Shown: in pieces, positions 8,681-17,530 of the stretch | How the letters are laid out: every line of letters starts with the position of its first letter | Numbering within the stretch: the stretch's first letter is position 1 | Source: Russula earlei | Lineage: Eukaryota > Basidiomycota > Agaricomycetes > Russulales > Russulaceae | Assembly: GCA_025769875.1 (NCBI GenBank) | Contig: JAGFNK010000705.1 | Span: 1-24,836, forward strand | DNA length: 24,836 nt | Reading direction: 5' to 3' | The notes under the pieces: model-generated | The model's input: only the letters and a program-made list of their open reading frames with translations | The model's database searches: none | Told to the model about the DNA's origin: nothing | Program-made: the position numbers and the translations under genes

Positions 8681-9424
8681 ATGTCGTCTCCCTCGACATT
8701 ATCTTCTTCATCGCTCCCATCACCGACTGCGAGCATAGTTGAGGGGGTTGTCTCTGTGAATCAGCTAGCGTGGCAAGCGCCCGTCTTTTTCATTGTCACA
8801 TTAGGTACGTGCACGGTGCGCCTTCCTCCGAGGACCTCCCCTTCCACCATTCTCCTCTCACTTCTTTTTATTTTATTACCCAACAGTTATCGTGGCCATC
8901 ATCGTGGGAACCATTATACTCATATGGAATGACCATTGGGTACCATCAATCCGCCCGCGCCTAATCATGACATTTGTCGAATTTGAGTCGCCGTACCTCT
9001 TTTTCCCGGGTACGGCCTTTATGTCGTCGTTTAGCACAGCCTACTGACCTTGGATCAATTGTCCCTGTGTATTTGTACTTGTATGCTTTCGTGGATAGCC
9101 TCGTCGCTCGTCGGAAGGATGCTGCGCTACTTCTTCACGACGCCCTGGCCTGCATTCCGGACCCTCAGACAAGCCGCTGCTACTCCCTCTGCGAGTCTGA
9201 GCAGCGTCACGCCGCGATCTCTGCCGGCGGTCCTCCCGCGCTTCAGGCCGCCGGACTTGCGTGAACCCGAGCTGGCTGTCCCGTGCCCTTTGATGCTACG
9301 TGACAGGAATCCGTCCTCCGTCGGGTTGAACCCGTACTCGACCATCGAGTCTTCCGGCGTTCCCGCTGCGCGCCAACTTTACACATTTCCACGCTCGAGC
9401 TCGAGCTCGAGCACAACACCATAG
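8681..9424 (+). CDS. Small single-pass membrane protein, copy C (3 exons, about 190 aa)
   Basis: I do not recognise the family. The model is exon 1 8681-8804, intron 8805-8886 (GTACGT...CAACAG), exon 2 8887-9009 (123 nt), intron 9010-9098 (GTACGG...GGATAG), exon 3 9099-9424. Phases agree at both joints, giving 573 nt. The protein has a Ser/Pro-rich N-terminus (about 20 aa), a VSVNQLAWQAPVF block, one hydrophobic helix of about 20 residues spanning the exon 1/2 joint, an IWND-W motif, a basic SIRPRL stretch and an FFPG end of exon 2. The C-terminal part is soluble and Pro/Arg-rich (PAFRTLRQA, LPAVLPRF, PDLREPEL) and ends in six Ser encoded by a gagctc repeat. No classical signal peptide is seen, and the topology is likely signal-anchor. 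The same three-exon plan, and many silent differences from copy D in exon 1, argue for a real gene. Function is unknown. Confidence 0.6.
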
Positions 9425-10040
9425 CGTTTGTTCACATCGATATTTCCATGACGTATCCGAGACGCTGTGATGCGGTGAGAGAGCTGCTGATGGAGAGCAT
9501 CCATGTTGGATTCCTCCATTCTATTCTCCTTGTATCCCTTGTATCACTATGACGTTCCGATGTAGGCTCTGGGTAGACAAGAGTAAATGTTCTTTGATGT
9601 ACCACCATCAGTCTAGCTAGTTCCGGTGCGAGTTGGCCAGTACAAGTCCTCGCGCCTTATATTTCACTTTTTGTTTTGAGGGCTAGTACTGTATGCATGA
9701 TCAAGCCGATCCGCTCCCACTCGTATTGCGATCAAGCTCCTGCGCGTGTATGAGATCACATGATTGACGCCCTGCCGAGTCGAAAGCGTAGGTGAAGCCA
9801 TCGCTCATGACTCCACCAGTTCCAAATATGATAAACGGTGGAAGCGCAGCGAAGCCTCGGGGCGATGATGAAATGAAAAAATTGAAAGCGAAGGACGATA
9901 TCATGCTGTGCACACACTTAGGGCCGTGCGCTCAGCGGCTGTGCATCCAATTCGGGCGGAGATCACGACCCGTCCCCTTTTGGAAAGGCGCCATCAACCC
10001 CCCCCCATCAAGCAACCCCACAGAGTATCAGACCCGTATC
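9425..10040. other. Spacer within unit C/E, no recognised gene
   Basis: No coding region is supported. A tract at about 9862-9905 (gatgatgaaatgaaaaaattg...gatatcatg) resembles about 12855-12900 after copy D (gaatgaaatgtacaatgaaaaaaatc...gatcatatc), a further sign of common unit origin. Confidence 0.45.
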
Positions 10041-10044
10041 TGTG

Positions 10045-10381
10045 TTTGTTCCTTCTTCCCCCTGGTAGGACCACTACTTTTTGACGCGTGAAGGATTCTC
10101 ACCGTATGTCTGTTGTCTATATGCGGGCGTTTCCATTTGTCCGCTCGCTTGCTTCGCCATAAGATGACACTATTTCTATTTCTCTCTCCTCCACGACCCT
10201 CTTGCCGGCATTCCGAAACCTCAGACCGACACCGACTTCTACGGAAGCTCTTCCTCGCTTCAGTCCGCCAGAGTTTCGGCGACATCAGCTTGGTCTCCCT
10301 TCGAACCCACGCGACACGATCACGCTTCCTGTCCCATCGAAGGTGTACCATTACCGATTCTAACCCGGATAATCGACGCAC
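10045..10381 (+). pseudogene. Copy E, 3' fragment of the small membrane protein gene
   Basis: The fragment begins near the end of exon 2 (cccgtatctgtgtttgttcc, ccccctg) with the intron 2 donor gtagg at about 10062, as in copy A. Intron 2 sequence follows (caccgtatgtctgttgtcta, like copy D at about 12055). Exon 3 homology starts at about 10140 but needs at least one frame change before LLPAFRNLRP. It then reads openly through ALPRFSPPEFRRHQLGLPSN and PSKVYHYRF to a TAA near 10360. The end (gacacgatcacg...tcgaaggtgtaccat) matches copy A 1480-1516 more closely than C or D. No promoter, exon 1 or helix-encoding part is present. Confidence 0.65.
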
Positions 10382-10765
10382 GCCACAAAGCCGATCGGGT
10401 GACCCTCAGTTCTCGATCAAGATGTATCCAAGTGATAGACTGCCCGCTGCGGATCGGAAGCTCCTGGGGCCAGGCCATCCATCACTTCCAATCAACCCAC
10501 TCCCTTTCGATGCCGGCGCGTACATAGTGACAAGACGATATGTTGAAGTCTGGTGCGAACTCGGTATCTTTGGAGGAGGGGTGCGGGTCAACCCCCGTCC
10601 TACGTGTGGAACCCCTAAAAAGTCAACACGGATAAGATGCTAAAAACGCACAACACCCTACGGGTGGATAGGGAGGAGGACAAGAGGCACCAGGATCACT
10701 ATTGCGTGCAGGATGAGGATTGCGCGGCACAGATAGGGAGACGGGGGTGCGATCTGTACGCTAGT
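10382..10765. other. Post-gene part of unit E
   Basis: This is duplicated non-coding sequence. The part at about 10440-10480 (gactgcccgctgcggatcgg) matches 1590-1612 of unit A. The parts at about 10600-10700 (tacgtgtggaacccctaaaa, gacaagaggcaccaggatca) match about 1957-1976 of A and 6838-6920 of B. No gene is supported. Confidence 0.5.
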
Positions 10766-10900
10766 TTCCGCGGAGCGCTGAGCCTTATGCCGTGTCTGCG
10801 CCGCTGTTGGTTTCTCGATAGCTCGCTTGGTGAGTCTCACGTAACGTTGAGGGAGACAAGCGCTACCAGCAGGCCACAGTTGTAGCATGCCGAGTTCAAG
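10766..10900 (-). pseudogene. Short duplicate of the SLP1 membrane-helix exon (unit E)
   Basis: The + strand matches SLP1 13857-14016: gcgctgagccttatgccg versus gcgctgagcctcatgccg, then tgagtctcacgtaacgttga versus agagcctcgtgtgacgctaa, and agcaggccacagttgtagca versus agcaggaggcacagctgtgc. It covers only the exon part encoding the transmembrane helix and the residues after it. It ends close to the start of SLP1 intron 3, near where the A and B tails also end. Confidence 0.75.
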
Positions 10901-11495
10901 AAGCAGGGGAACATAAGCACAGTAAGGACGTCACTAGACTGTCTGTATGCACCAGTGATACTGCTCATTATAGGTCACTGGCACCATCCATTAATTACTA
11001 GGTCATCTGCGCGCTGGGGTTCTCGGGGTTTGGATAATCCCAGTTTGATAAGCAAGTCCAGATCTGCCCATTCAAAGCACTCTCATCCGATACCATGAGC
11101 GCCGTTCAGTAGTCGACCCACAACTTGAAATCACCCGTTTTGCAAAGGAGACAACCCTGACGAGCTCGTACGCCCTCCCCTTTCCCCTTTGCCCTGTTGG
11201 TCTAGCTGGTGGCAAGTCTAAGGACACATCGGTCCCCACAACCATAGTCTTCGGCAACATACATGTCGCTGGCGCTGAATATCAATCTCACGCTTTCCTC
11301 GTGGTTCGAAGCCTTATCATTAGCACAGCCTTCTCAAAACGAGGGCCTGGCGAGGCATTTATGTCACCCCCCCCCCCCGGAAATAATATGTCCTCGATCA
11401 TCCTCGTTTCATTTCAATTGCCGAGCCTACTCCAACCCCTTCCAGACGGCGCCTTGTCCTGGTGTTCAAGACGAACACATCATCAATCCACTCAG
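10901..11495. other. Spacer upstream of copy D
   Basis: No gene is recognised. A paired tract at about 10950-10982 (caccagtgata... and ...taggtcactggca) could form a weak hairpin. A ten-C run occurs at about 11371-11380. The open frames are short and share no landmark with the other units. Confidence 0.4.
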
Positions 11496-11496
11496 G

Positions 11497-11520
11497 GAGC
11501 TGCCTGGGTGCGCTTATAAG
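11497..11520 (+). promoter_or_regulatory. Core promoter of copy D (TATA type)
   Basis: The block gagctgcctgggtgcgctta followed by taag is the clearest instance of the shared element: TGCCTGGG, 5 bases, then TTATAAG. The leader has cacaaaggacacttgtccg and caactcgaccaccctgcg in common with copy C. The ATG at 11689 is 169 bp after the TATA box. Confidence 0.65.
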
Positions 11521-11688
11521 CAGAGCTCTGAATGAGGGGTACTACGCACACGGGCCCTTCACCCATCCATCGGGTCAATTTCACACAAAGGACACTTGTC
11601 CGCTATTACCGTCCCAACTCGACCACCCTGCGACTTCGTTCAACGTTTTCAGTCCTCGTTTCCGTCCGTATCTTGTTCTCTAAGTCCC

Positions 11689-12410
11689 ATGTCGTCTTTT
11701 TCATCATCATCATCACCCACTGCGAGCGCGGTTGAGGGGGCCGTTTCTGTGAATCAGCTGGCGTGGCAAGCGCCCGTCTTCCTTGTTGTCGTACTAGGTA
11801 CTGTGATCATTGTAACACGTCATTCAGTGACGCGCGGTATTCTCCGTCCCCCCTGTCTCATCTCGCCAACTCTCTTATTTAACAGTTATCGCTGCGATCA
11901 TCGCCGGTGTCATTCTACTTATCTGGAATGACGATTGGGTAACATCAATCCACCAGCGCCTAGCCATGTTGCTTGTCGTACCCAAGCCGGAGGTCCTTCT
12001 GTCCCCAGGTCAGTCATGTCGTTGCCCAGTCGTTGCGCGACATAATCGCATTCTAACCGTGTCTCTGTTGTATGTGTATGGCCTTTCGCTCGTCTCACCA
12101 TCCCGTACTCCACGCTTTCACTGATATAGCATCGGCGCTCGTCCGAACAATGTTGCGTAACTTACCCACGTCGCTCTTGCCGCCGGCATTCCGGCGGCGC
12201 ACCCTCAGACAGGCGACCGCCGCTGCCCCTCCGAATCTGGGCAGCGACGCGCCGCGATCTCAGCCCGTCCTCCCGCGCTTCATCAGCCCGCCAGACTTCC
12301 GGGAACATGAGCTTGTGGCCGTCACCGTCACCGTCCCGTGCCCTTCTGCGTATTGTACCGTGCAAGGTGACCGGCCGCCGCATCGAACCCCCGACCTTCG
12401 AGTCGTCTAG
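11689..12410 (+). CDS. Small single-pass membrane protein, copy D (3 exons, about 170 aa)
   Basis: The model is exon 1 11689-11797, intron 11798-11885 (GTACTG...TAACAG), exon 2 11886-12008 (123 nt), intron 12009-12129 (GTCAGT...GATATAG), exon 3 12130-12410. The sum is 513 nt and all phases fit. The protein has a poly-Ser N-terminus, a SVNQLAWQAPVF block identical to copy C, a helix from about residue 32 to 51, IWNDDW, SIHQRLAM, and LLSPG at the exon 2 end. Exon 3 reads ASALVRTMLRN, PPAFRRRTLRQA, QPVLPRF and PDFREHEL, each with a counterpart in copy C. The last 30 or so residues diverge from C. It lies 657 bp from the stop of SLP1, tail to tail. Function is unknown. It may be the ancestral copy, as it is the only one next to the whole SLP1 gene. 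Confidence 0.6.
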
Positions 12411-13067
12411 TGTTCCTGGCGCTTCGTCTTCCCCTCCCCCCCCCTCAGGTCTTTCCCTTGCTCCTCTCCGGTTCAGCGCCACAGGGTATTGTCCTGTTGG
12501 CTGAGCATCCATCTACGTACGGACTCCATCGTTGTCTCCCACCGCTTCCCTTAATGCACCACCTCGTGTACCCCGTAGGTAGGCGCCCAGCAGACTTTTT
12601 TTAATCTTATATCGGCCATGACAAACGGTACCTCAATCACACCGTACGGATACTTTTCTGAACAGAACAAAGTCCTCCTCCTTGGGCCGCGGAGATCGAA
12701 TTTGAGATCCGTCGGTCTAGGTATTCTCCCTCCTCGTTTCTCGATCAAGATCGTTTTCATTGAGACTGGGCTCTATTTGATCTGCGGAAGCATACAGTCC
12801 GAAGTGATTTTCCCCACTTGATCCGAATCCGTGTGATCATTTGCAAAGGGCGGTGAATGAAATGTACAATGAAAAAAATCAAAAGGATGAGGATCATATC
12901 ACAGAGTACGTGGCGAAGCGCCAAGAAACCAATGATGACATAACATCCCCTGTCGGGGAGGCAAGGAGGCTATTCACAATCTTACCTCGACTTCCAACGC
13001 CCCTCCGTATCCATCCTCGTCCGCATCAGTCTCGGTGTCGGTGTCCACCCACGTATCGCCTCCCACA
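12411..13067. other. Convergent intergenic region between copy D and SLP1
   Basis: No independent gene is supported. The stretch at 12740-12800 (ttctcgatcaagatcg...ttgatctgcggaagc) matches the post-gene sequence of E and A. From 12982 to 13067 the minus strand has an acidic open frame (VDTDTETDADEDGY) just past the SLP1 stop, followed by a GTAAGA donor-like site at about 12984. This may be part of an alternative SLP1 3' end. Confidence 0.45.
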
Positions 13068-16056
13068 TTAGCCAGGCTCGCTCCTCCCCGTCTTCCCGGT
13101 CCGCATTCGTGCCGCAGCCACGCCGGACGCACGACCGTCCGTGTCCGCGACGTCGAGCGCAAAAGATAGCGGAGCGGGTGGTGCGCTCTTGACCTCGTCC
13201 TTGACCTTGCTTTTTCTCAGGCTCCGGGCAGGGCTGCAACTGCGACTGCGACTGCGACTGCGACTGCGACTGTGACCGCGCCGCGGCAAAGCGGCGAACA
13301 CGTCGTCGTAGTCGGCGGCTTGGTGGTGGTGATGTTGGAGGCGTTGGTGCCGCGCGCCGCGCACCTCGTGCAAATGCGCGCTGCGCGCCCAGCGCCGAGC
13401 TGAGCGCGACACGGGCCCGGCGAGCGGTGTGCCGTGGGAGTTCGACCGCTGCATCGGAACGGGCCTCGTCCTCGTCGTCGACGTCGGCGAGGCGCCACGA
13501 CCACGGCCAACGACGCCGCCGCCGCTGCGGGTCCTGGCGTGCGTGAGGTTGCTCCGCGAGCGCGATACGCGATGGTGGTGCTGCGACGGCGTGAAGAGGT
13601 GGTGGTGGTGAACCGGCGCGCGCTTCTGTCGGAACGTCGGCGTGGTGGCAACTGCCCTGTTCGCTGTTGCGGGGTGGGCAGCCGTGCCTGGCGGCGTCTT
13701 CGGGAATGACGTGCCGCCGGGAGCGGAAGGGGGCGCCGGCCGGGGCCGTGGCGCGACAGGAACGGGCGTCAGGGCCGTGGGCGTCTGTGGGCGTTGGGCT
13801 TGAGGAGGCGTTGAGGGCGGGCCGTGGCCTGCGCTGCGTAGCCGATAAGGGACCCAGTCGGCGCTGAGCCTCATGCCGCGTCTGCCCCAGCTGCGCGCCG
13901 AGTCTACGCCGCCGATGGAGCGCGGGATGTGAAATTCACCTGGAGAGCCTCGTGTGACGCTAAGGAAGACGAGCACTGCGAGCAGGAGGCACAGCTGTGC
14001 TATGCCGAGCCGTTTCTCGAGCACGATCTGTAAGGCAGCGATCAGCTCACGGGAATAAACGGCTTGGTTTCGGCAGGAAAAAGCAGACCTCATCGGCGAG
14101 ATAGTTGACCTGGGAGATGAGCGTGCGCTGCTCGATGTCCATCTCTCTGCGGTGCTTCTGGAAATCGTTAACGGAACGGGCATACATTTGGGCCTGGGCA
14201 CGACTGATGCCCTCGAGGCGACCGACGTCCTCGCTCAGGCGTCGAATCATCTCTCGCATGGCACTTGTCTGATCTTCGACGTAGCGAGCGTAGAGCGTCG
14301 TATTTGTCTCCAGCGCGCTCAGGCGATTCATGATCGTGCGGTAGATAGATTCGCCTGCATGCACATTCGCAGGCGATGGAGAGAGCGGATGGTTTATTGG
14401 GGGAGGAGGCAAAGCAGAAGCGTGTGCGACAGAAGGCGAAGAGATGACCGTGAGTGTTGATTGGGAGGGCAAGCGGGATGTAGACCCGATGATTATTGAG
14501 ACGTTCGCGGAACGGGATGGTATAAATACAGATGATGATGCCGTAGGCGTAGAGATACTTGAGTCATTGCTTGAGAAAATGTGAGATGTTTGAATAGAAT
14601 TTTCGGTAGCATGGACAGAATCCGAAGGAGATAAAGAGGCAGACAAAGGATTTGCGATAATGGGGGGATCAGAGTCGGCCGGAATCGTGGGGCTTGTCAG
14701 AGTTTCCGACCGAGTGTTGGAACTATGTCGGAAATGTCCTTCCACACTCCCAGGCGACGGAGACAAGTCTGGCCGTTGGTCCTGGATGTCGGGGTTCGGA
14801 TCGCCTGAATGTGTGGCAGGAGATGGGCTCTCTTTGCGCGTCGTCGAGTCTTCTTGGGTCTGCCCAGGGGTGAGCGCGGACTGTTCAGGCTCGGAGAGGA
14901 CGTCTGCATTGGCCGCAGCGCTTTGCACACTCATGTCCTGCCGCGCTCTGCTTTCTTCCTCCCAGGTGTCCCACTTCCACTGTTCGAGATGCGTCAGGCC
15001 GTAGACGCGAAGGAGCGATATCGGGCAGTAGTACTCGTTGGAGTAGTGCGAGCGAAAGTCAATGCGAATGTACCGATAAAAGTCGCGAACGGACGTCGGC
15101 GGGTGGAACGACTAAGAGAAAAAAAAAACGGGGGGAGGGGGGAGGGGGATCGTTGAGTAAAAGAAGGAACGAACGAAAGACTGCGACTCACCTGCACCCC
15201 ACGCACGTTCTTCGCGACGTACGTCCCGACGACGGTCCACCCCTCGGCGTCGGCGTCGGCGGCAGCATGCGTCTTGGCGACGCTGACGGTGAACTCCCGG
15301 AACACGCCGCTGAAGAACTCAAAGTTGGCGAGCTGCACCGTGTCGATGCGTATGTCGTCGCACAGCTCGACGACGACGAACAGCTGCGGCGTCGCCGCGC
15401 ACGGCGACAGCATGTACCGGTCCCTCTGCGACGACAGGATGCTCGAGGCCGACTTGGCCGCGCGGTGCGCCGTGTGCACCCGCGCGGAGCAGTCCAGCGA
15501 CGCATAGTTGAACCGGTCCGTCAGCGGAACGCGGAAGTGCGGAGAGGCGTCGGGTGGTGGTGGCATCGGCGGCGTCGTGCCGCCCTCTGCTGCTGCTGCC
15601 GCCGCCGCCGCCGCCGAGGCGCCCTGCGCGGCGTGAGGTGCGTCTGCCGTTGCGTCCGGCGCATGGGCGGCCACGTCGGGGGCGGCGGAGGCGAATGCGG
15701 AGGCGTGGGCAGCGGCGGGGACGTCCGCGTGGACTTTCTGTGGGAGGGCGGGTCTGATGGGGGCTGGAGTTGGGAGGCGGGGGCGCGTTGCCCTTCTGGC
15801 TGTGGCCGATGCTCTCGGACAGGCGTCTGGCCTTCCAGTCTTCGAAGGAGAGGAAGAAGTCGTCGTCCACAGGTTCCAAGGGGATCACAGGCTTGAGACG
15901 GCAGATGTGTTCCTCGGACGGTTTGGGTGCGAGGGTGGCAATGGCATGGAACGGGTCATGGGGGGACGTGTGGGGCGGGTGACCGGAAAGGACGGGGGAT
16001 GCAAGGAGTAGACAAAGAAGAGAAGTCGGAAGCCATGACAAGGGTCGAGTGAACAT
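13068..16056 (-). CDS. SLP1: SLP1/SUCO-family SUN-domain ER membrane protein, one apparent frameshift
   Basis: In yeast this family acts in the ER, where Slp1 works with Emp65 to protect folding proteins. The model is exon 1 16056-15192, intron 15191-15112 (GTGAGT...CTTAG), exon 2 15111-14089, intron 14088-14028 (GTCTGC...TTACAG), exon 3 14027-13068. Residues 1-24 look like a signal peptide. FLSFEDWK at 68-75 is a family signature. The SUN domain spans about 182-325 (RFNYASLDCSA, SSILSSQRDRYMLSPC, FVVVELCDDIRIDTVQLANF, YCPISLLRVYG). A Ser/Pro-rich linker and a coiled coil (about 540-629, starting GESIYRTIMNRL) follow, then one membrane helix (GIAQLCLLLAVLVFLSV, about 637-653) and a low-complexity Pro/His/Arg tail with an (SR) run, about 948 aa in all. 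Exon 1 is 865 nt, one more than its phases allow. The frame changes between about 15735 and 15800, where there are two G5 runs. The C-terminal end is the least certain part. Confidence 0.88.
13233..13276. repeat. Hexanucleotide repeat (cgactg) in SLP1 tail
   Basis: About six tandem copies of cgactg (first and last imperfect) encode the alternating Ser-Arg run of the SLP1 C-terminal tail on the minus strand. Length changes in steps of 6 would keep the frame. The decayed tails in units A and B lack it. Confidence 0.9.
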
Positions 16057-16398
16057 TACTCGGGAGATGGCAGAAGATGGCTCAGTGGCCGAGAGCTAAC
16101 GGGTGAACCGCAAAGCACGGGAAGGACTATGATGGGCAGCGGTGAAGGGGCGCAGAGCTGCACCGCCTCGGGCGAAATGCCGTTCTCATGTCGCCTCTTT
16201 GCCACGTCGAGCAAGCCACGGGTCGACTATCGTTCCCTTCCGCAGACAACATATATATTAAGAACAGACAGCTATGTTCAGGACGAGCACGTTGACAACG
16301 CGAATTGGAGGGGTAATATAGTGTTTGTAGACAACCTCCTGTGCCCTCTTTGAACGCCGCCCTGACTAATCCCCATGGGGCATATTTCCAAGTGATGG
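16057..16398. other. SLP1 promoter / VMA3 3' flank
   Basis: VMA3 ends at 16399 and SLP1 begins at 16056, both on the minus strand, leaving 342 bp. It must hold the VMA3 terminator and SLP1 promoter. The only notable element is an A/T stretch at 16249-16264 (acatatatattaagaa), about 200 bp upstream of the SLP1 ATG, which could be a TATA-like site. Confidence 0.4.
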
Positions 16399-17321
16399 CT
16401 ATGTGCACTTGGGAACAAAGTCAGAGAGACAACACTTGAGCGAAAGAAGTAGCCCTACGACTGCACTGCTTGCGGTTGTATTCATTATGAGGGCGACAAT
16501 GAGACCTGAAAGAGCAAGACTCTGAGAACAGTCCATAGCACATTTGCTCAACGTACCATACAAACCCAAGACTTCGGCGAAAATGAGAATAAGGATCTTA
16601 TTTTCCATCAGCACACGGGTCGAGTGGAAGAGGTCGTCTCAACACACCATTCCGACGAATAGCCTGGGCTGCTGTGCACCACCTCGGACGCCGGCATCAC
16701 CTACGATGCCAATGGCAAAGCCGGCAGCGAGACCGGCAAGTCCGACGGATAGACCGGCGCCAAGCTGTACGAAGCCGGTGAACAGAGGCATACGTTGAGT
16801 GACTAGAGCTCAATATCAGCATTGCGTGAGAAGCTGTCACGGGATACGTACGATTTCCAGAAATGAGAACAGAGACGACGAGGCCATAGATCTTCGTACG
16901 CTCAAAGTAAATCGCGATTTCGAACCGAGTGGCGCATAAGCACTCACAGCAATGATACCAGCCATGACGACCGGAACCACGTTCTTCATCATGAGATCTG
17001 GTCGCAGGACTGCCATGGCTGAAATGCCAACACCAGATTTCGCGGTCCCATAACTGCGGAGAAAGATGATGAGTTACCAGTTCAATTAAACGATAAGCGG
17101 CGATTGCGACGTGCAAGGCCAAGGAAGAAACTTGCCTTGCACCGATACCTGGGGAGTAAGTTAAAGAGGTAGGGCACGGACGATGCAAAGACGTACATGT
17201 AAACACGATGGCGCTAGTACATCCCTGGCACCGAGGTTGAATCAGTGGCCCTTGTCATAAAGTAACGGATGCTCACCATGGCACCGAAGAAAGGAGCGTA
17301 AACAGGGCAGAGGTCAGTCAT
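16399..17321 (-). CDS. VMA3: V-type H+-ATPase 16-kDa proteolipid subunit c
   Basis: This subunit forms the proton-carrying ring of the vacuolar ATPase V0 sector. There are eight exons: 17321-17277, 17224-17197, 17148-17136, 17053-16948, 16891-16852, 16802-16648, 16596-16557 and 16505-16399. Introns are 48-82 bp. The spliced length is 534 nt (177 aa), in phase throughout with no stop. The start [15 protein letters not shown] is the normal family start. Four membrane helices are present: about 11-31, 53-75, 91-112 and 126-150. The essential proton-binding Glu is residue 137 ([13 protein letters not shown]), the same number as in yeast Vma3. Intron 3 (17135-17054) starts with GC in the strong context AG|GCAAGT. 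Exon 3 is only 13 nt (residues C25-S29). The C-terminus runs about 15 residues beyond the usual end (after MNTTAS). It is divergent from the ubiquitin-like gene at 17531. Confidence 0.95.
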
Positions 17322-17530
17322 TGTAGGAAGGTTGCGTGTATTGTACGTCCAAGTCGACTGCGAGTCCAACCCCAACTCTTCGGCAACTCCCTTGTCGGGA
17401 CTTGAAACTACGTGGCGTTGGTTCCCACACCTTGGCGTTGATTCCCATCGTAGAACCGACAGCTCTCCACGAGGCGATACGACGGACATGCAACGATCCT
17501 GGCGTTTAAACCCCTTCACTTTCTTCCGTC
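17322..17530. promoter_or_regulatory. Shared divergent promoter with a 15-bp direct repeat
   Basis: Only 209 bp separate the VMA3 ATG (-) from the ATG of the ubiquitin-like gene (+). Two copies of TGGCGTTGRTTCCCA lie at 17413-17427 and 17433-17447, exactly 20 bp apart (about two helical turns), in the middle of the region. They differ at one base only. They are candidate sites for a common regulator of both genes. No TATA box is evident. Confidence 0.5.

Noticed and set aside
13217..13651. Long Arg/Ser/Thr frames overlapping the SLP1 tail
   Set aside because: They are alternative frames of the low-complexity SLP1 C-terminus. The chosen frame is the one in phase with the membrane helix exon.
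15188..15674. Separate SUN-domain gene starting at 15674
   Set aside because: The codon there is GTG, not ATG, and the family needs the signal peptide and FEDWK part upstream. A frameshifted single gene explains it better.
15153..15896. 247-codon open frame on the + strand
   Set aside because: It is antisense to SLP1 exon 1 and intron, is very Arg-rich, and has no recognisable domain. GC-rich coding DNA often leaves the opposite strand open.
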